DNA of 64,000 nt, taken from assembly GCF_001680005.1 (NCBI RefSeq), contig NC_033567.1, forward strand, positions 3,596,001 through 3,660,000, given 5' to 3'. Origin of the DNA: Plasmodium coatneyi (Eukaryota; Apicomplexa; Aconoidasida; Haemosporida; Plasmodiidae). Shown piece by piece: positions 1 through 10,591 of this stretch. The position numbers were made by a program, and so were the translations under genes. How positions within the stretch are numbered: position 1 is the first letter of the stretch; each line of letters begins with the position of its first letter. The notes under the pieces are model-generated. The model was not told the origin of the DNA and did no database searches. It saw nothing but the letters and a program-made list of their open reading frames with translations.

Positions 1-2001
1 AGGTCTACTTCCACGGAATGGAAGGCCATAAATCGAAAGCACAACAGAACATCGTTTATTAAAAGTTCCTCCGTTTGGTCCTGCGGCAGATGATACTTCC
101 CCTTTTCAAGCATCTTCTCTACTTCGACATTTGTAACTAAGAGATTAATTCCCTTTTTTTTCATTAAAAATAGCAAGGTGTATACGTCTAATGTGCAGTT
201 GTATAGGTCCTTGAGAACGTCTACTCCATTGTCTTGTAGTTGCATACCGTAGTCATCAATGTGGAAAATAAAGCTCATCCCATTTCGGCTCCTTAACATT
301 GCAACTACTTTATTTTCACAATATTTAATTTCCCACTGGAGATATGGGAAATTAGTTACGCTATTTAGATTGATGTAATAGTTGCTGATTCGGTTGCTAT
401 AAATTCTTACGTATGTTTTATCATTTAGTGAAATTTTCTCACTTTGTACTTTAACTATATTTATTTCATCATATGGCTTTTCCTTTGAGCATTCTGTTAA
501 GGTATTTTCTTCTTTCCCCCTATCGACATCGCACGTCTTAACATGTTCCCCATTTTGTACACTTACTCGAATGTTTCTTTTTGCAGAAGTTAGCTCTTCG
601 CTCCATTTGGGGGTAGCATCCTTCGGGGAGAGATTCTCCTTATTGTTTATATGTTGGGAAACCAAATTGTCACTGCTTTCCTCTTCCGTCACGTTTTGCC
701 TTTTTTCCACTTCTGCCCCCTCTCCGTTTGGCATTTCGGCATGCGCCCCACGCAGGTGTGGTCCTTCCCCCAATTGATGCAAATCATCCACAGGGAAAAA
801 ATTTGCACAGTTCACCTTTTTATTAGTGTCGATGTAGAATATTTCCAACTCGTCATCATTGTAAATGCCATTGGGAATTTCAATTTCGTATATGTATGAA
901 AACGCATTTTGTTTTTCTTCCAGGGGAAAGGAATTTTCCACATCGGAAAGGGCAACATAGGGAGTAGACGAGTTGCTACGATCGTCAGAGCAATGGTTGG
1001 GGGGAGACGCCATTTGGCCCATTCCTGACGATGCAGACACACACGGATTGGATAAAATGTGAATTTTAAATAAATCGAGAAAAATAAAATCATCCATATA
1101 TTCGTACGACTTGGTTTTTATTACCAAAGTGAGGAAGTATCGCTTGTCTACATGGTTGGGAGAAATTATACTCATCGTCATGTTGGAAAACTCTATTTTG
1201 TTTTCATTTTTTATTCCATTTATTATCTTCGTTTCAGAAAGGAAGAAGGCATTTCTCCTGTTTCCATTTTCTGCCCTATTTAGCAAAATAAATTTGTTCA
1301 ATATAATCTTATTTGTGTGCTTGATGTACTTTTCAAAGAGGTATGTTTTTAACTTGAATAAAATTTTAAAATTCTCAGCGCAGTAGTGCCAGACATTTGG
1401 ACTTACCAAAAAATAGTCGGTTAGCAAAATGAAAAAAAATAAATAAGTCGACTGCATCATTTGACAGCAGTTCTCAAAATGATGTAACGCATGTTCTTTG
1501 AAAAATTCTTTCAAAAAATGGAAAATTGTATTCAAGCATTTGTTATTCGTCACGTTGTAAAAGTACATGCAGCTGTTCTCATAATACATGTTCATTTTTT
1601 TGTGAGACAATGATTTATCTTTTGTGGACAAGGGGAAGAACACCCCATATATGCACTGGTGTATATTCATATCAATATAAAAGAAGGGCGTTTTTTTATC
1701 TGCGTCATAGTATTTGTTTAACAAATTGTGGACCATTTCTTCCTTTTCTTGCTCCATGTAGGAGATAATTTTACGAACCAACTTATCATCATTTTCGTTA
1801 TAGGTGTTTATCTTTATGTTGTCTACCAATTCCTTCTTTTCGGTTATTTCGACTTTATCTTCATTTTCAATTTTATCCTTTGGTATTTTTTTTTTTTTTT
1901 TTTTTTTTTTTCGTCTTTTCGTTTTCATTAGCTGCGCTTTTCACATTACTCTTTTCCTTCCCCACAATAGGTTTCTTAACACTATCGTTTTTTTTTTTCA
2001 T
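1..2001 (-). CDS. Conserved-looking protein of unknown function, 3' end outside window, frame break near N-terminus
   Basis: An open frame on the minus strand runs from about 1885 down to base 1 and continues off the window edge, giving over 600 residues with no stop. It is rich in aromatic and hydrophobic residues with one low-complexity acidic/polar stretch in the middle (roughly 500-1000). I do not recognise the family. The best start is the ATG at 2001-1999 (MKKKNDSVKK...), giving a Lys-rich N-terminus, but the run of 26 T on the plus strand (1886-1911) puts that start one base out of frame with the body. A run of 25 or 28 would join them. If the run is correct, the first in-frame ATG of the body is at 1757. 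It is divergent from the CCCH gene starting at 3290. Its existence is well supported; its function is unknown. Confidence 0.8.
1886..1911. repeat. 26-bp poly-T (poly-A on coding strand) inside a gene
   Basis: Uninterrupted T26 on the plus strand, coding for a poly-Lys run on the minus strand. Its length decides whether the gene above reads through. Confidence 0.95.
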
Positions 2002-3289
2002 TTTGGGGGGGCCCTACTAAATGGCCCTCTTTCTCTTCACTACACCGTTTGAGAGGAAAAGATGGTAAAGAAGTTACTAATATTTCGACCGTCGTTTTTT
2101 TTTTTTTTTTTACAATATTGAGGAAAAAGGTGATAAATCGATTAAAAGAAAAATGCTTAGCGGATTGTATAATATTATTGCGTGACGCAGACTGGGATGA
2201 CTGAAAGGAAGGGGGAGAGATTCTCCTTTGAGTTCCGTACGCCCCAATAGTTTCCCATGAGCCTCCATTCGGCTGCAATTTTGCTATTTTTTACATGTTG
2301 ATTTGTCTTACGCGCTTACATGGGTGTGATGCGGTAACGCGGTGAAACGCCAAGGAGTCAACTTCAACGGGCCGCTTCTCATCCCGCACAACGCGGGGCA
2401 CTCAAAACAAGACATGCCATTTTTAAAAAATAGATTTTGCGAATCGTTTAGCAGTAGCTCGCGAGGAAAAAATAGCAATATAATGTTATGTGCATCCTCC
2501 ATTTTGTACAAAAATATTATCCCAAAAATGAACTAAAAGGAAGATACATTTGGCAGTTTTCATTATTCTTTTGTGCCGTGCTATGCAAGGACCCTTTGGC
2601 TGATTAATTTCACGTGGAGAATGGGAAATTGGAGTGCACGAAAATTTCCATTACATTTTTGCGGGAATGCAAGTTAATTTCCTCATGTGAGGACGGCGAA
2701 ACAATATATTGGCGTATTCCCAACATGGCAACATCAAAGTATTATTTGCAATTTTTTTTTTTTTTTCCTCCCTGGGGAAGTTCATGAGCGCAGTGATTAG
2801 GGCAATTGCGTAGCTTCACCATTGAAAAGAAATACAAAAAAAATGACGTAACATGGCGACTAGCCAAAGTTGCATGGCAAGTTTATTTTGCCTACCTGGA
2901 ATGGTGTTGCCAACGGAGCAGCCAGTGCATCTTTCCAGTTTTGCCACTATAAAAATTCCCTGGAAAAGGGGCCCGCATGCGCATATAATATGTTGCAGCG
3001 CGCAGGTCGGAAAAGGAAGGAACAAAATGGCGATTTTTTCCCAAATTAAAAAAAAAAAATGGTAAGAATTTACAAAAATAGGTAGCAATTTTTCCCTGTT
3101 TCCCTATGCTCCAGAGGAATGACAAACGATGTATAGCCGCTGGAGTAATTAAATGCGGAGTATTTTTTTCAGAACAAAATTACTTACATTTTAAGGAGAA
3201 AAATTAAACCCATGATTTGCCAAAAATAGAGGAATATCATCCTTCGCTTTTATTTCCATACTTTGCAAAGAACAAAAGGATAGATTAAA
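2002..3289. other. Intergenic, divergent promoter region
   Basis: It lies between the starts of two divergent genes (minus start near 2001, plus start at 3290), so it should hold both promoters. It contains T runs near 2096-2111 and 2753-2766. The short open frames on both strands have no coding character. No RNA gene was recognised. Confidence 0.6.
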
Positions 3290-4686
3290 ATGGAAAAAAT
3301 AGAGGACCAAGCTGTTTTGGAAAAAATAGCCAACATAACAGGTAAGCTGGCTTTACAAGATTTAACATTTTTCCACGTCGCCAATGCGTAACTGTTACGT
3401 AGAGAGGGTTTTACTGGACAAGTATATTCTGCATTCATTTTATGTCCATTTCTTTTGTCCGTTCACGCGCATCCGTATTGGCGCTCTGGGGACAGTGTAT
3501 ATTTTTGCCATGAGAGGAAATATAATTGTTCGATTGGCCGCTGGCGTGAATGACTGCTAAAAGGGTAATGATATGTTGCTATTCTGCAATTTGGGTGGTA
3601 GGGAGTTTATATGGGAATACCTTACCCCCCCTTTGTGCTACCATTTCCCGTGTTGACCAATGCCACATCTTCCTGTTTCCTCCCCCAGGAGACGTAATCA
3701 AAAATGCACCCCCTGTGAAGAATGATAAGAAGAAGAAAAAGAAAAAGAGAAAAAACGCACCAACGCAAGAGCAGAAGCAAACCAACGGAGCGAATAACAA
3801 AAAGGCAAAAAAAAGAACAGACCTGTTTAGTGATTTTAAAATTCAGCAAAAGAAAGAAATATGTAAATTTTTTTTTAGGAAGGGAAAATGTATCCACGGT
3901 GAAAAATGTACCTACTCCCATGACGTCACACCGATATATAAAATTTCAAAGTTGTGCAAATTTCTAGTGAAAGGAACATGTCAAAAAGAAAATTGTATTT
4001 TCTCCCATGATTATAAACTCTTCTTTTGTCGAAATAATGTCATTTACAATTCGTGTTTAAATCCACTGTGTAAATTCAAGCACATAAAAATAGACAGCTC
4101 AATTAATAACGCTGATCAGTACAATATAGAGGTGGATAACATTCTTAGCAAAGATGATAAAATCAGGTTTCTCTATAATAATAAATATTATTTAATGGAG
4201 TTGTTAATTAATAAGTACCATAAATTTGATAACTTCGAACAGAAGGATATAGACGATTTGGCCAAGAAGGAAAACTACCCCTGGTTTATCAATGGCATTA
4301 TTGATCTGATCAAATTAGATTATAAACTTAGTAAGGCAGAAGCCTTTTTAAAATTAGTTTATAACTATAAACAGAAGGTTCTTAATGGGAAAGCTTCAGT
4401 GCCTAGTAGTACTGAAAATGTCAAGCATAACGACAATAAAGATATTTGCAAAGACTCCTCTATTAGCGCTGATTATACAAAAGTGGCAGAAGAGTATGTA
4501 GAGGGTAGCAATGCAGATGGGGAAAAGGGTACACACGAAAACAGTAACAACACTCCCACGGCGAACGATAACAACGTCAATGGGAACACTGGTGAGGAAA
4601 ATTTCAGTGATTATAAATTTTACTCAAGTGACGAGGAAGAGGATTACAGCAAATACCTCAATAAATACTTCGACATGGATGGGTAG
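3290..4686 (+). CDS. CCCH zinc-finger protein (three fingers), two exons
   Basis: Exons 3290-3341 and 3689-4686 (349 residues). The intron is a GTAAGC donor to a C-rich tract ending CAG. The split Gly codon (G + GA) keeps the frame, and the upstream ATG in exon 1 fits better than any ATG in the intron. A Lys-rich stretch precedes three tandem CCCH fingers: Cx8Cx5Cx3H (about residues 75-93), Cx7Cx4Cx3H (106-122) and Cx8Cx4Cx3H (130-147). A mid-region with no recognised domain follows, then a polar low-complexity tail with an acidic patch (SSDEEEDYSKY). CCCH fingers bind single-stranded RNA. Three close fingers beside basic and acidic low-complexity resemble the ZC3H4/6/8-Su(sable) group, which restricts aberrant transcription, but that assignment is inference. 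It converges with the next gene (4948). Confidence 0.9.
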
Positions 4687-4947
4687 TCTGCGGAACAATA
4701 ACATTACTTTTACTCTTTTTACGCTCACTCTTTACCCACCCACGGGGTAGTAGTTTGCAGAGCAGTTAAAATGAAATATATATATATATATTCTTTTTTT
4801 TTCAAGTTTACTATTTGTCATTACGAACATGCGCGTTTTGTTTGTTCACTTTGTATGCGCCCTCTTGTGCGCTTATATATGCGTCCATATGTGTGCACAT
4901 ATTTGTAACATAAACGGGCGAGGCGAAAAAAACAGCCCTGCCATTCA

Positions 4948-7392
4948 TTAGATAAACTTTGTTTTTGTTTGTGTATAATTGTTTAAGAGTCTCTTCCCCC
5001 CAATTAAATTATTATACGTTAGTAATGTATAAACTAACTTATGAAAATTAATTTTCTTCAAATTCAGATTAATGAATGAAAAGACAAAGAAATTGTCCAA
5101 CTGGTCTATGTCTAGCTTGCCGTACGTTCTCTTCAATATACTTCTTAGGAATGCCAAGTCGGATTTGTTTTGCACGCTAATTATTTTCAGCCTCAGCAGT
5201 TTTTTGTAAATGCTCCGAATGGCGTATTCCCCTGTGAGGGCGCACGTGCGGTGGGCATCATTACTGCTTTGGTCATGTTCGTCGCTTTCTTTACTTGCAT
5301 TGCTACAGTGGGTGCCCCCCCCCTTAAACGTTTTCAGCTCGTACAGCAGCGCCGACATGAGCGCTGTGTAAACTTCCTGATCCGTTAATGAAGCACTATG
5401 CTTGACACTGCCGTCTGCCACCGTAACGAACGTCACTTTCTCTGCCGCACGAACTGAACCGCAGTTGCGACCCTCAATCAGCAGCAACGTATTCATCAGC
5501 TTTATCACATTTTTCCCTCTACACATCATAAAGGATAAGAAATCAAAGGTCTTTATTCTTGCATACAAAAAATCAAACACTAATGCTTCGTAATTCAATA
5601 TGGTGTAGCTGTTTAAAATATTTATCGTAGTTATGCAGGAAAACCCGTGGAACTTTTCCTTTACAATTTCGCTCAACAGGGTAAACAGATTTTTTTCTCT
5701 AATCCTATGTTTTGCAAATGTGTAAATAATATTCTCCAAATGGGATGGAGTGACGTTATATATATTTAAGTAACTTTTTCTGCCGGCCTTTCCACACCTG
5801 CTATTCGACAGAATGTCTCTTTTTATTTTTTCTAAGAGGAGCGTATTTTCCTCCTTTAAGGAATAGTTACTGCATGCGCTTAAAATGTACGCTATGTTTT
5901 TGTTTGAAATATTTTTCATCCTATGAATCCGTTTGTACATTTCTGTGTAGAACGACAACACTTCCTTATCATCCCACTCTGTATCGAACATGTTGGAGCA
6001 GAGAATAAATAATCTGACCACCCCATCGTCGTGTAGGTGCTTTATTAAATTTTTTAATAAATGGATAAACGCCTTAGCAAAGCTCACGTGGTCAATGCTC
6101 CTATGGTTGTTCAACTTATCATGCACCGTTTCTACAATGGGGAATGTGAACTTGTTTGTCGCTATTATCTCACTCTGCGGATCATTTACACCCACATGGG
6201 AATAATTTACGGGAGAAATGCTTGATATACGCAAATTGCGCAAGTCTTCATTTATGTAATGGGGGGAGGAGTCCATATTTTCTTCCCCCCCTGGATATGC
6301 TAACCCCTCTCTTATGGGCCCCTTCATACGAAAAAAAGAACTCTCTGAATCGTCTACACCCGTTATTTCCTCTAATTTATCGCCAAATATGTTTAAGTTT
6401 TTCACAAAGTTGATATCATTTTGGGCATCGAATATTTCTTTATCCGTATCCTCATCATAGTTGCAGGTCATATATTCGTAGAACAATTTATGATGGTCTA
6501 CATTTGGAAAAGAATTTAGCTCCTCCTGTTTGGGAATTTTCCCTTTTCCCGTCCCAGGGGGGAAGGCCAAAATGCGTTCCAAGTGTAAAGTAGTTCCCCC
6601 TTTTAAAGTCTTAAAAAATTTGACCTGATTAAAGATCTTAACTAGTTGCAAAATTTTAAAAAAAAAAGTTTCATCATACTTGTTTTTATTTTTTGTTACA
6701 CGTTTGACAGATGGAATATTTTGCAAGTACGTCTTAAATATGTTTGTGAAATACTCGCCACAGTTTATTTCACCGTGATGTGAAAAAAAATCCCTCAAAA
6801 TGACATTCAGCTGTATATATATTTTTACGAAATGTGCAAAAAAATCCTCATTTCCAGGAAATTTTTTCTTCCTTTTATATATCTTGAATTTGTTGTTCGC
6901 ATAAATTAGCAACGAATCTACGTCAAACATGTGAACATATTGATCGTAATGTTTGACACTATTTATGTTGATGATTTTTTGTTTTTTTTTATTTTGTCCC
7001 GGTGCTTTCCTTATTTTGTCAAGATAAACATTAAATAAGTTGTATTTTTTTAAGCTTTCCCTGATTCGTCTTTCTCTCACCTCTTCGCATGCATCAGTGT
7101 AGCTATGCAGGTTTGTTTGCTGTTTTGTCTTTTCAGATAAGCTTCGACTTACCGTTTGTAAGGCGGCGTCCCTTATTTCTTTTTCGTGCTGCGCGCATGA
7201 CATTCCCTCTTCTTTTTGGCTTCCTCTGGATGCGCTTTGTTGGTGACGCGTAATGGAGTAGTTTCTGTTCCCATTTTTACGAAGCGAAACGGTGAAGTCG
7301 TATTCCGCTGCGGCTGCTTTGCCTCTACATAGACGGGCTATTACTAATTCTACGCAGGTTTTTCCACTTCTTTGCACATTTGCAATTCTCAT
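4948..7392 (-). CDS. Helical-repeat protein, probably imported into mitochondrion or apicoplast
   Basis: A single exon of 814 residues. The ATG at 7392 is chosen because the three codons above it begin with GTG and there is no upstream in-frame ATG. The N-terminus (MRIANVQRSGKTCVELVIAR) is basic and amphipathic with no acidic residue for over 20 positions, like an organelle presequence. The region from about residue 430 to 640 is made of repeated amphipathic helices with leucines at regular spacing (for example around IHLLKNLIKHL and IAYILSACSNYSL). That is the look of the heptatricopeptide/OPR-like helical RNA-binding repeats that expanded in apicomplexan organelles, often with a C-terminal RAP domain. 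I see no clear RAP domain here. A role in organellar RNA or ribosome biogenesis is inference. It is divergent from YL1. Confidence 0.75.
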   Translation of the reverse strand: MRIANVQRSGKTCVELVIARLCRGKAAAAEYDFTVSLRKNGNRNYSITRHQQSASRGSQKEEGMSCAQHEKEIRDAALQTVSRSLSEKTKQQTNLHSYTDACEEVRERRIRESLKKYNLFNVYLDKIRKAPGQNKKKQKIININSVKHYDQYVHMFDVDSLLIYANNKFKIYKRKKKFPGNEDFFAHFVKIYIQLNVILRDFFSHHGEINCGEYFTNIFKTYLQNIPSVKRVTKNKNKYDETFFFKILQLVKIFNQVKFFKTLKGGTTLHLERILAFPPGTGKGKIPKQEELNSFPNVDHHKLFYEYMTCNYDEDTDKEIFDAQNDINFVKNLNIFGDKLEEITGVDDSESSFFRMKGPIREGLAYPGGEENMDSSPHYINEDLRNLRISSISPVNYSHVGVNDPQSEIIATNKFTFPIVETVHDKLNNHRSIDHVSFAKAFIHLLKNLIKHLHDDGVVRLFILCSNMFDTEWDDKEVLSFYTEMYKRIHRMKNISNKNIAYILSACSNYSLKEENTLLLEKIKRDILSNSRCGKAGRKSYLNIYNVTPSHLENIIYTFAKHRIREKNLFTLLSEIVKEKFHGFSCITTINILNSYTILNYEALVFDFLYARIKTFDFLSFMMCRGKNVIKLMNTLLLIEGRNCGSVRAAEKVTFVTVADGSVKHSASLTDQEVYTALMSALLYELKTFKGGGTHCSNASKESDEHDQSSNDAHRTCALTGEYAIRSIYKKLLRLKIISVQNKSDLAFLRSILKRTYGKLDIDQLDNFFVFSFINLNLKKINFHKLVYTLLTYNNLIGGKRLLNNYTQTKTKFI

Positions 7393-8555
7393 AATGTACA
7401 CATGTGCGGGGAAGGCTGCAGATAAATACGGATACTCAGTATACCTCTCATGTGATAATAAAGTGCATGTGTATTTTTCTCTTCTTTTCCAATGCGTAGG
7501 ACGAACTGTGCATGTTAAAATGGGAGATCACCAAAAGGGGCGTGAAAACCCCTACGGAAAAAATATATGTCCTCGATTTTTATCATTCCTCGCTGAACCC
7601 TACTCTTTTCATCCCCACACTGACAGCTATATTCTCCTAATTCTATTAACTTGCCACTTTGGCATAATTCGAAAGTGCTCTTTTTTTTTACGCTTTGTTC
7701 CTCTCTTCGTATAATACTTCTTCTTTTTTGCAACGTTGTTCCTATTTCTTTCTTGTGTGCCCACCTGCTCTCAGTTCACTTCTTCATTGGCTAACCTTTG
7801 TTGTATGACAGTATAGGGGTAGGGGGGGAAGTACTGCACGCGTACATTAGAAAGGGAAATACAAAAAAAATAAGAAGCTAGGAAATATAAGGAAAAGATA
7901 TGCAAGGAGAGGAAAAAGAATAAAGCTATTTTTTTTGAAAAATAAGCTGACGAACAAGCGCACAAAAACAACGAACACACACAGGGTCCGCAACGGATAT
8001 TTCAAAAGGGTACCCGAAATAGTAGATCTTACTTGACAATATAAAAAAAAAAAAAAAAGCCGAAAAAAAAATGCCAACGTAAAGCCATTTTATTGTTCAT
8101 TCTGAGCAATAGAAAAAAGAAAAAAATTTTCGAGAAAACAAAAGGAAAAGAAAAAAAAAAAAAAAAAAAATATTGCTATACAATGAGAGCAATGATCAAC
8201 TAATCCACACTTGTAAAATTCTTCCATGGCGTAAAGCGAAAACATATTTGTTCCCATATGTACGTGTGCCATATGGGGAACATAAAAATGAACAATAGAT
8301 TAAACTATTACATGATTAAGGGGAACAAGAAACATATGCATAGCAACAGGTATCCAGGAATGAATCAATTAAGGGGTAAACGAACTAGCATTAAAAGTTT
8401 AACAAAAAAAAAGGGGGCTCATTTTTTTTAAATTACACAAGTTTGTTTAGAGGCATGGTAATAAGAAATAAAATTCTTCATAAATTAAGGAATGTTTCTA
8501 GCCCCTCAGAAAGAAAAAAAAATTGCAGTGACGAACTAGATATACGGGCTAACAA
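7393..8555. other. Intergenic, divergent promoter region
   Basis: It lies between the minus-strand helical-repeat gene and the plus-strand YL1 gene and should carry both promoters. It is strongly purine/pyrimidine skewed, with A runs near 8042-8058 and 8151-8170. Short frames on either strand are homopolymer translations. No RNA gene was recognised. Confidence 0.6.
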
Positions 8556-10591
8556 ATGAGGACGAAAAAATTCGGTGGGAGTAGGGGAAGAAAAAAAGGG
8601 CAAGATGTAGGAAGCGAGTCAGACGAAAGCTTCATCGACAGTGTGGAGGAGGAGGAGCTGGCAGAAGCAGAAGGTGAAGAAGACGTGGTGGACGAGAACG
8701 ACGGGGAGGAGGAAGAAGAAGAAAACGAAGAGGGGGACGAGGATGAAGAGGAAGACGGCGAAGAAGAGGAACAAGACGAAGACGGTGAAGAAGGCGAAGA
8801 AGATGAGGAAGACGATGATGATGAGGAGGACGACGAAGACTACGAACTGAAAAATTACGGCATAGCACTTGAAATGCCGAAGCGAAAGAACAGAGGAAAA
8901 AACCTGAAAAAGCTAATAGGGGAAGACTTAGAAAAAGATGAAAAATTCTGGAACGATAGCATTTGGGAGGAAGAAGAAGTAGACGAGGAGTACGTAAATT
9001 CGGAAGGGGAGGAAGAATACATAGATGTAACGGATTCCGATTTTGACGATGATGAGGATGAGGTGGAAGATGATGACGAAGAAGAAGCGGAGAGAAATGA
9101 AAAGGAACTAGATGATGAAGAGATAAAACGGAAGAAGAAAAAAATGTTTTCCTATTTAGAAAAATTAAAAAAACAAACGCATAATAATGCATTAAGGCAT
9201 AAGCTAATGATGAAGGCGAAGCTTTACGGGAGCAAATCTCATGGTGGGAAATATGGAACTGCTCCCCAAGGTGTGGAACACAAATTGGGAAGGAAAAAAA
9301 AGGGAGAGGGTGAAGAAGAAGCGGCAGGGGCGCTAAAAATCGAAGGGGTGGTGAAGAAACGAAAAAAAGTTGACACCTCTTCCATGGTGTTGAATAGATC
9401 TACTAGAGACACAACAAGACAGAAGACGGAGCAAATACAAAAGCTCTCCGAATTGAGAAGAATTAAAAGGGAAAATCGTTTTAAAAAAATTCACGAAAAT
9501 AAAAAAAAAAAAAAAATTATGCAAAGAGAAATGACAAGGGAGGAACGATTAGAAGAAGCAAAAATAACCGAGCAGTACAATTTGCAATCCCTTTTACAGT
9601 TACAAGCCTGGGAAGAAGAGAAAAAAAAATATATTGAAAATAAGAGAATTATTTATCATAGACCGAAAAATGTTTTTATTAGTTATTCCTATTCGAAGGA
9701 TAAAACATTTCCATCGAGCGAAAATTTGAAATATGAACTCGATTCATATTATGTGCAAGACCCAGCACAAATGACGAATGCCACTCAGAGTGGAGGTTTC
9801 CTAAACCCCCCGATAGTAACACAATTATGGCGCAAAATTGTGTAAACTACGACAATGGTGTTGTAGAAAGTAATATTCATGTGGACCAAGTTGATTCAGC
9901 ATTCCGCGTAAAAGGCGAAATTGATAAGGAGGAAAATAGCTCACCCAATGGGGAAGAAGTGCCCGATGATGTGAGCGATGAGAGCATAAAAAGAAAAAAA
10001 AGTGAAAACGATGAGATGTCAAAAGGAAGCGAAGACGATGATCATGCGGATAACATAGCAAAAATGGAGAAGTCAAAACCAATGCAGCCGATCCAGTTGC
10101 ACAATTTGGAAAACCTGGATAATCTGGATCAGTGCGAAGATTTACACATAGAATATTTAAACGAAAATGATGAAATAAATTTTGGAACACACACAAAGGA
10201 TGACAACAAAACGGTAAATGATCATGCCACAAGGGTAAGAAAAAAGAGAACAAGAATTAAAACGGACAGGGAGGAGAAACAAATGTATATTGTCGCCGAT
10301 TCGAAGGAGCTAAATATGTACAGCAATTATAACAACTGTAAGGAATATCTAGAAAGAGTGCGAAATAAAAATAACCTATGTGCAGTCACCAATTTGGAGG
10401 GAAAATATTTTGATCCGTTAACAAAAAAATATTATAATAATGCAGAAGCGTTTAAATTGCTACGATTTTATCATCACCAGAAGACGTATGACCATGTCAA
10501 CGAACAGATATCCGTGATTGTTGAACTTCTTACGGATAGGTTATCAGAAGTACAGGAAAATGCAAAAAATGGCCTCTTTGATAATTTTTAG
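8556..10591 (+). CDS. VPS72: YL1 nuclear protein (VPS72/Swc2 homologue), frameshifted in this sequence
   Basis: Two overlapping frames make up one YL1 protein. Frame 1 (8556-9845, 429 residues) starts MRTKKFGGSRGRKK. It carries a long Asp/Glu-rich block (about residues 29-98), a second acidic block, then a basic coiled segment with RSTRDTTRQKTEQIQ, as in the YL1 N-terminal domain. Frame 2 (from about 9800 to 10591) ends with a YL1_C signature: CAVTNLEGKYFDP followed by NNAEAFKLLR. Frame 1 stops before YL1_C is reached. One extra C in the C6 run at 9806-9811 joins the frames into about 678 residues. YL1 is the H2A.Z-H2B-binding subunit of SWR1/SRCAP remodellers; the acidic N-terminus contacts the histone dimer. 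No plausible intron spans the break. Confidence 0.9.
8641..8860 (+). repeat. GAA/GAC-rich low-complexity tract encoding an acidic block
   Basis: Imperfect GAR/GAY codon repetition gives an almost pure Glu/Asp segment with a few Gly. It lies inside the YL1 N-terminal region expected to bind H2A.Z-H2B. Confidence 0.85.

Noticed and set aside
8632..9192. 186-codon minus-strand frame, Leu/His/Pro-rich
   Set aside because: It is the antisense of the GAA/GAC-rich acidic tract of YL1; composition is fully explained by that repeat.
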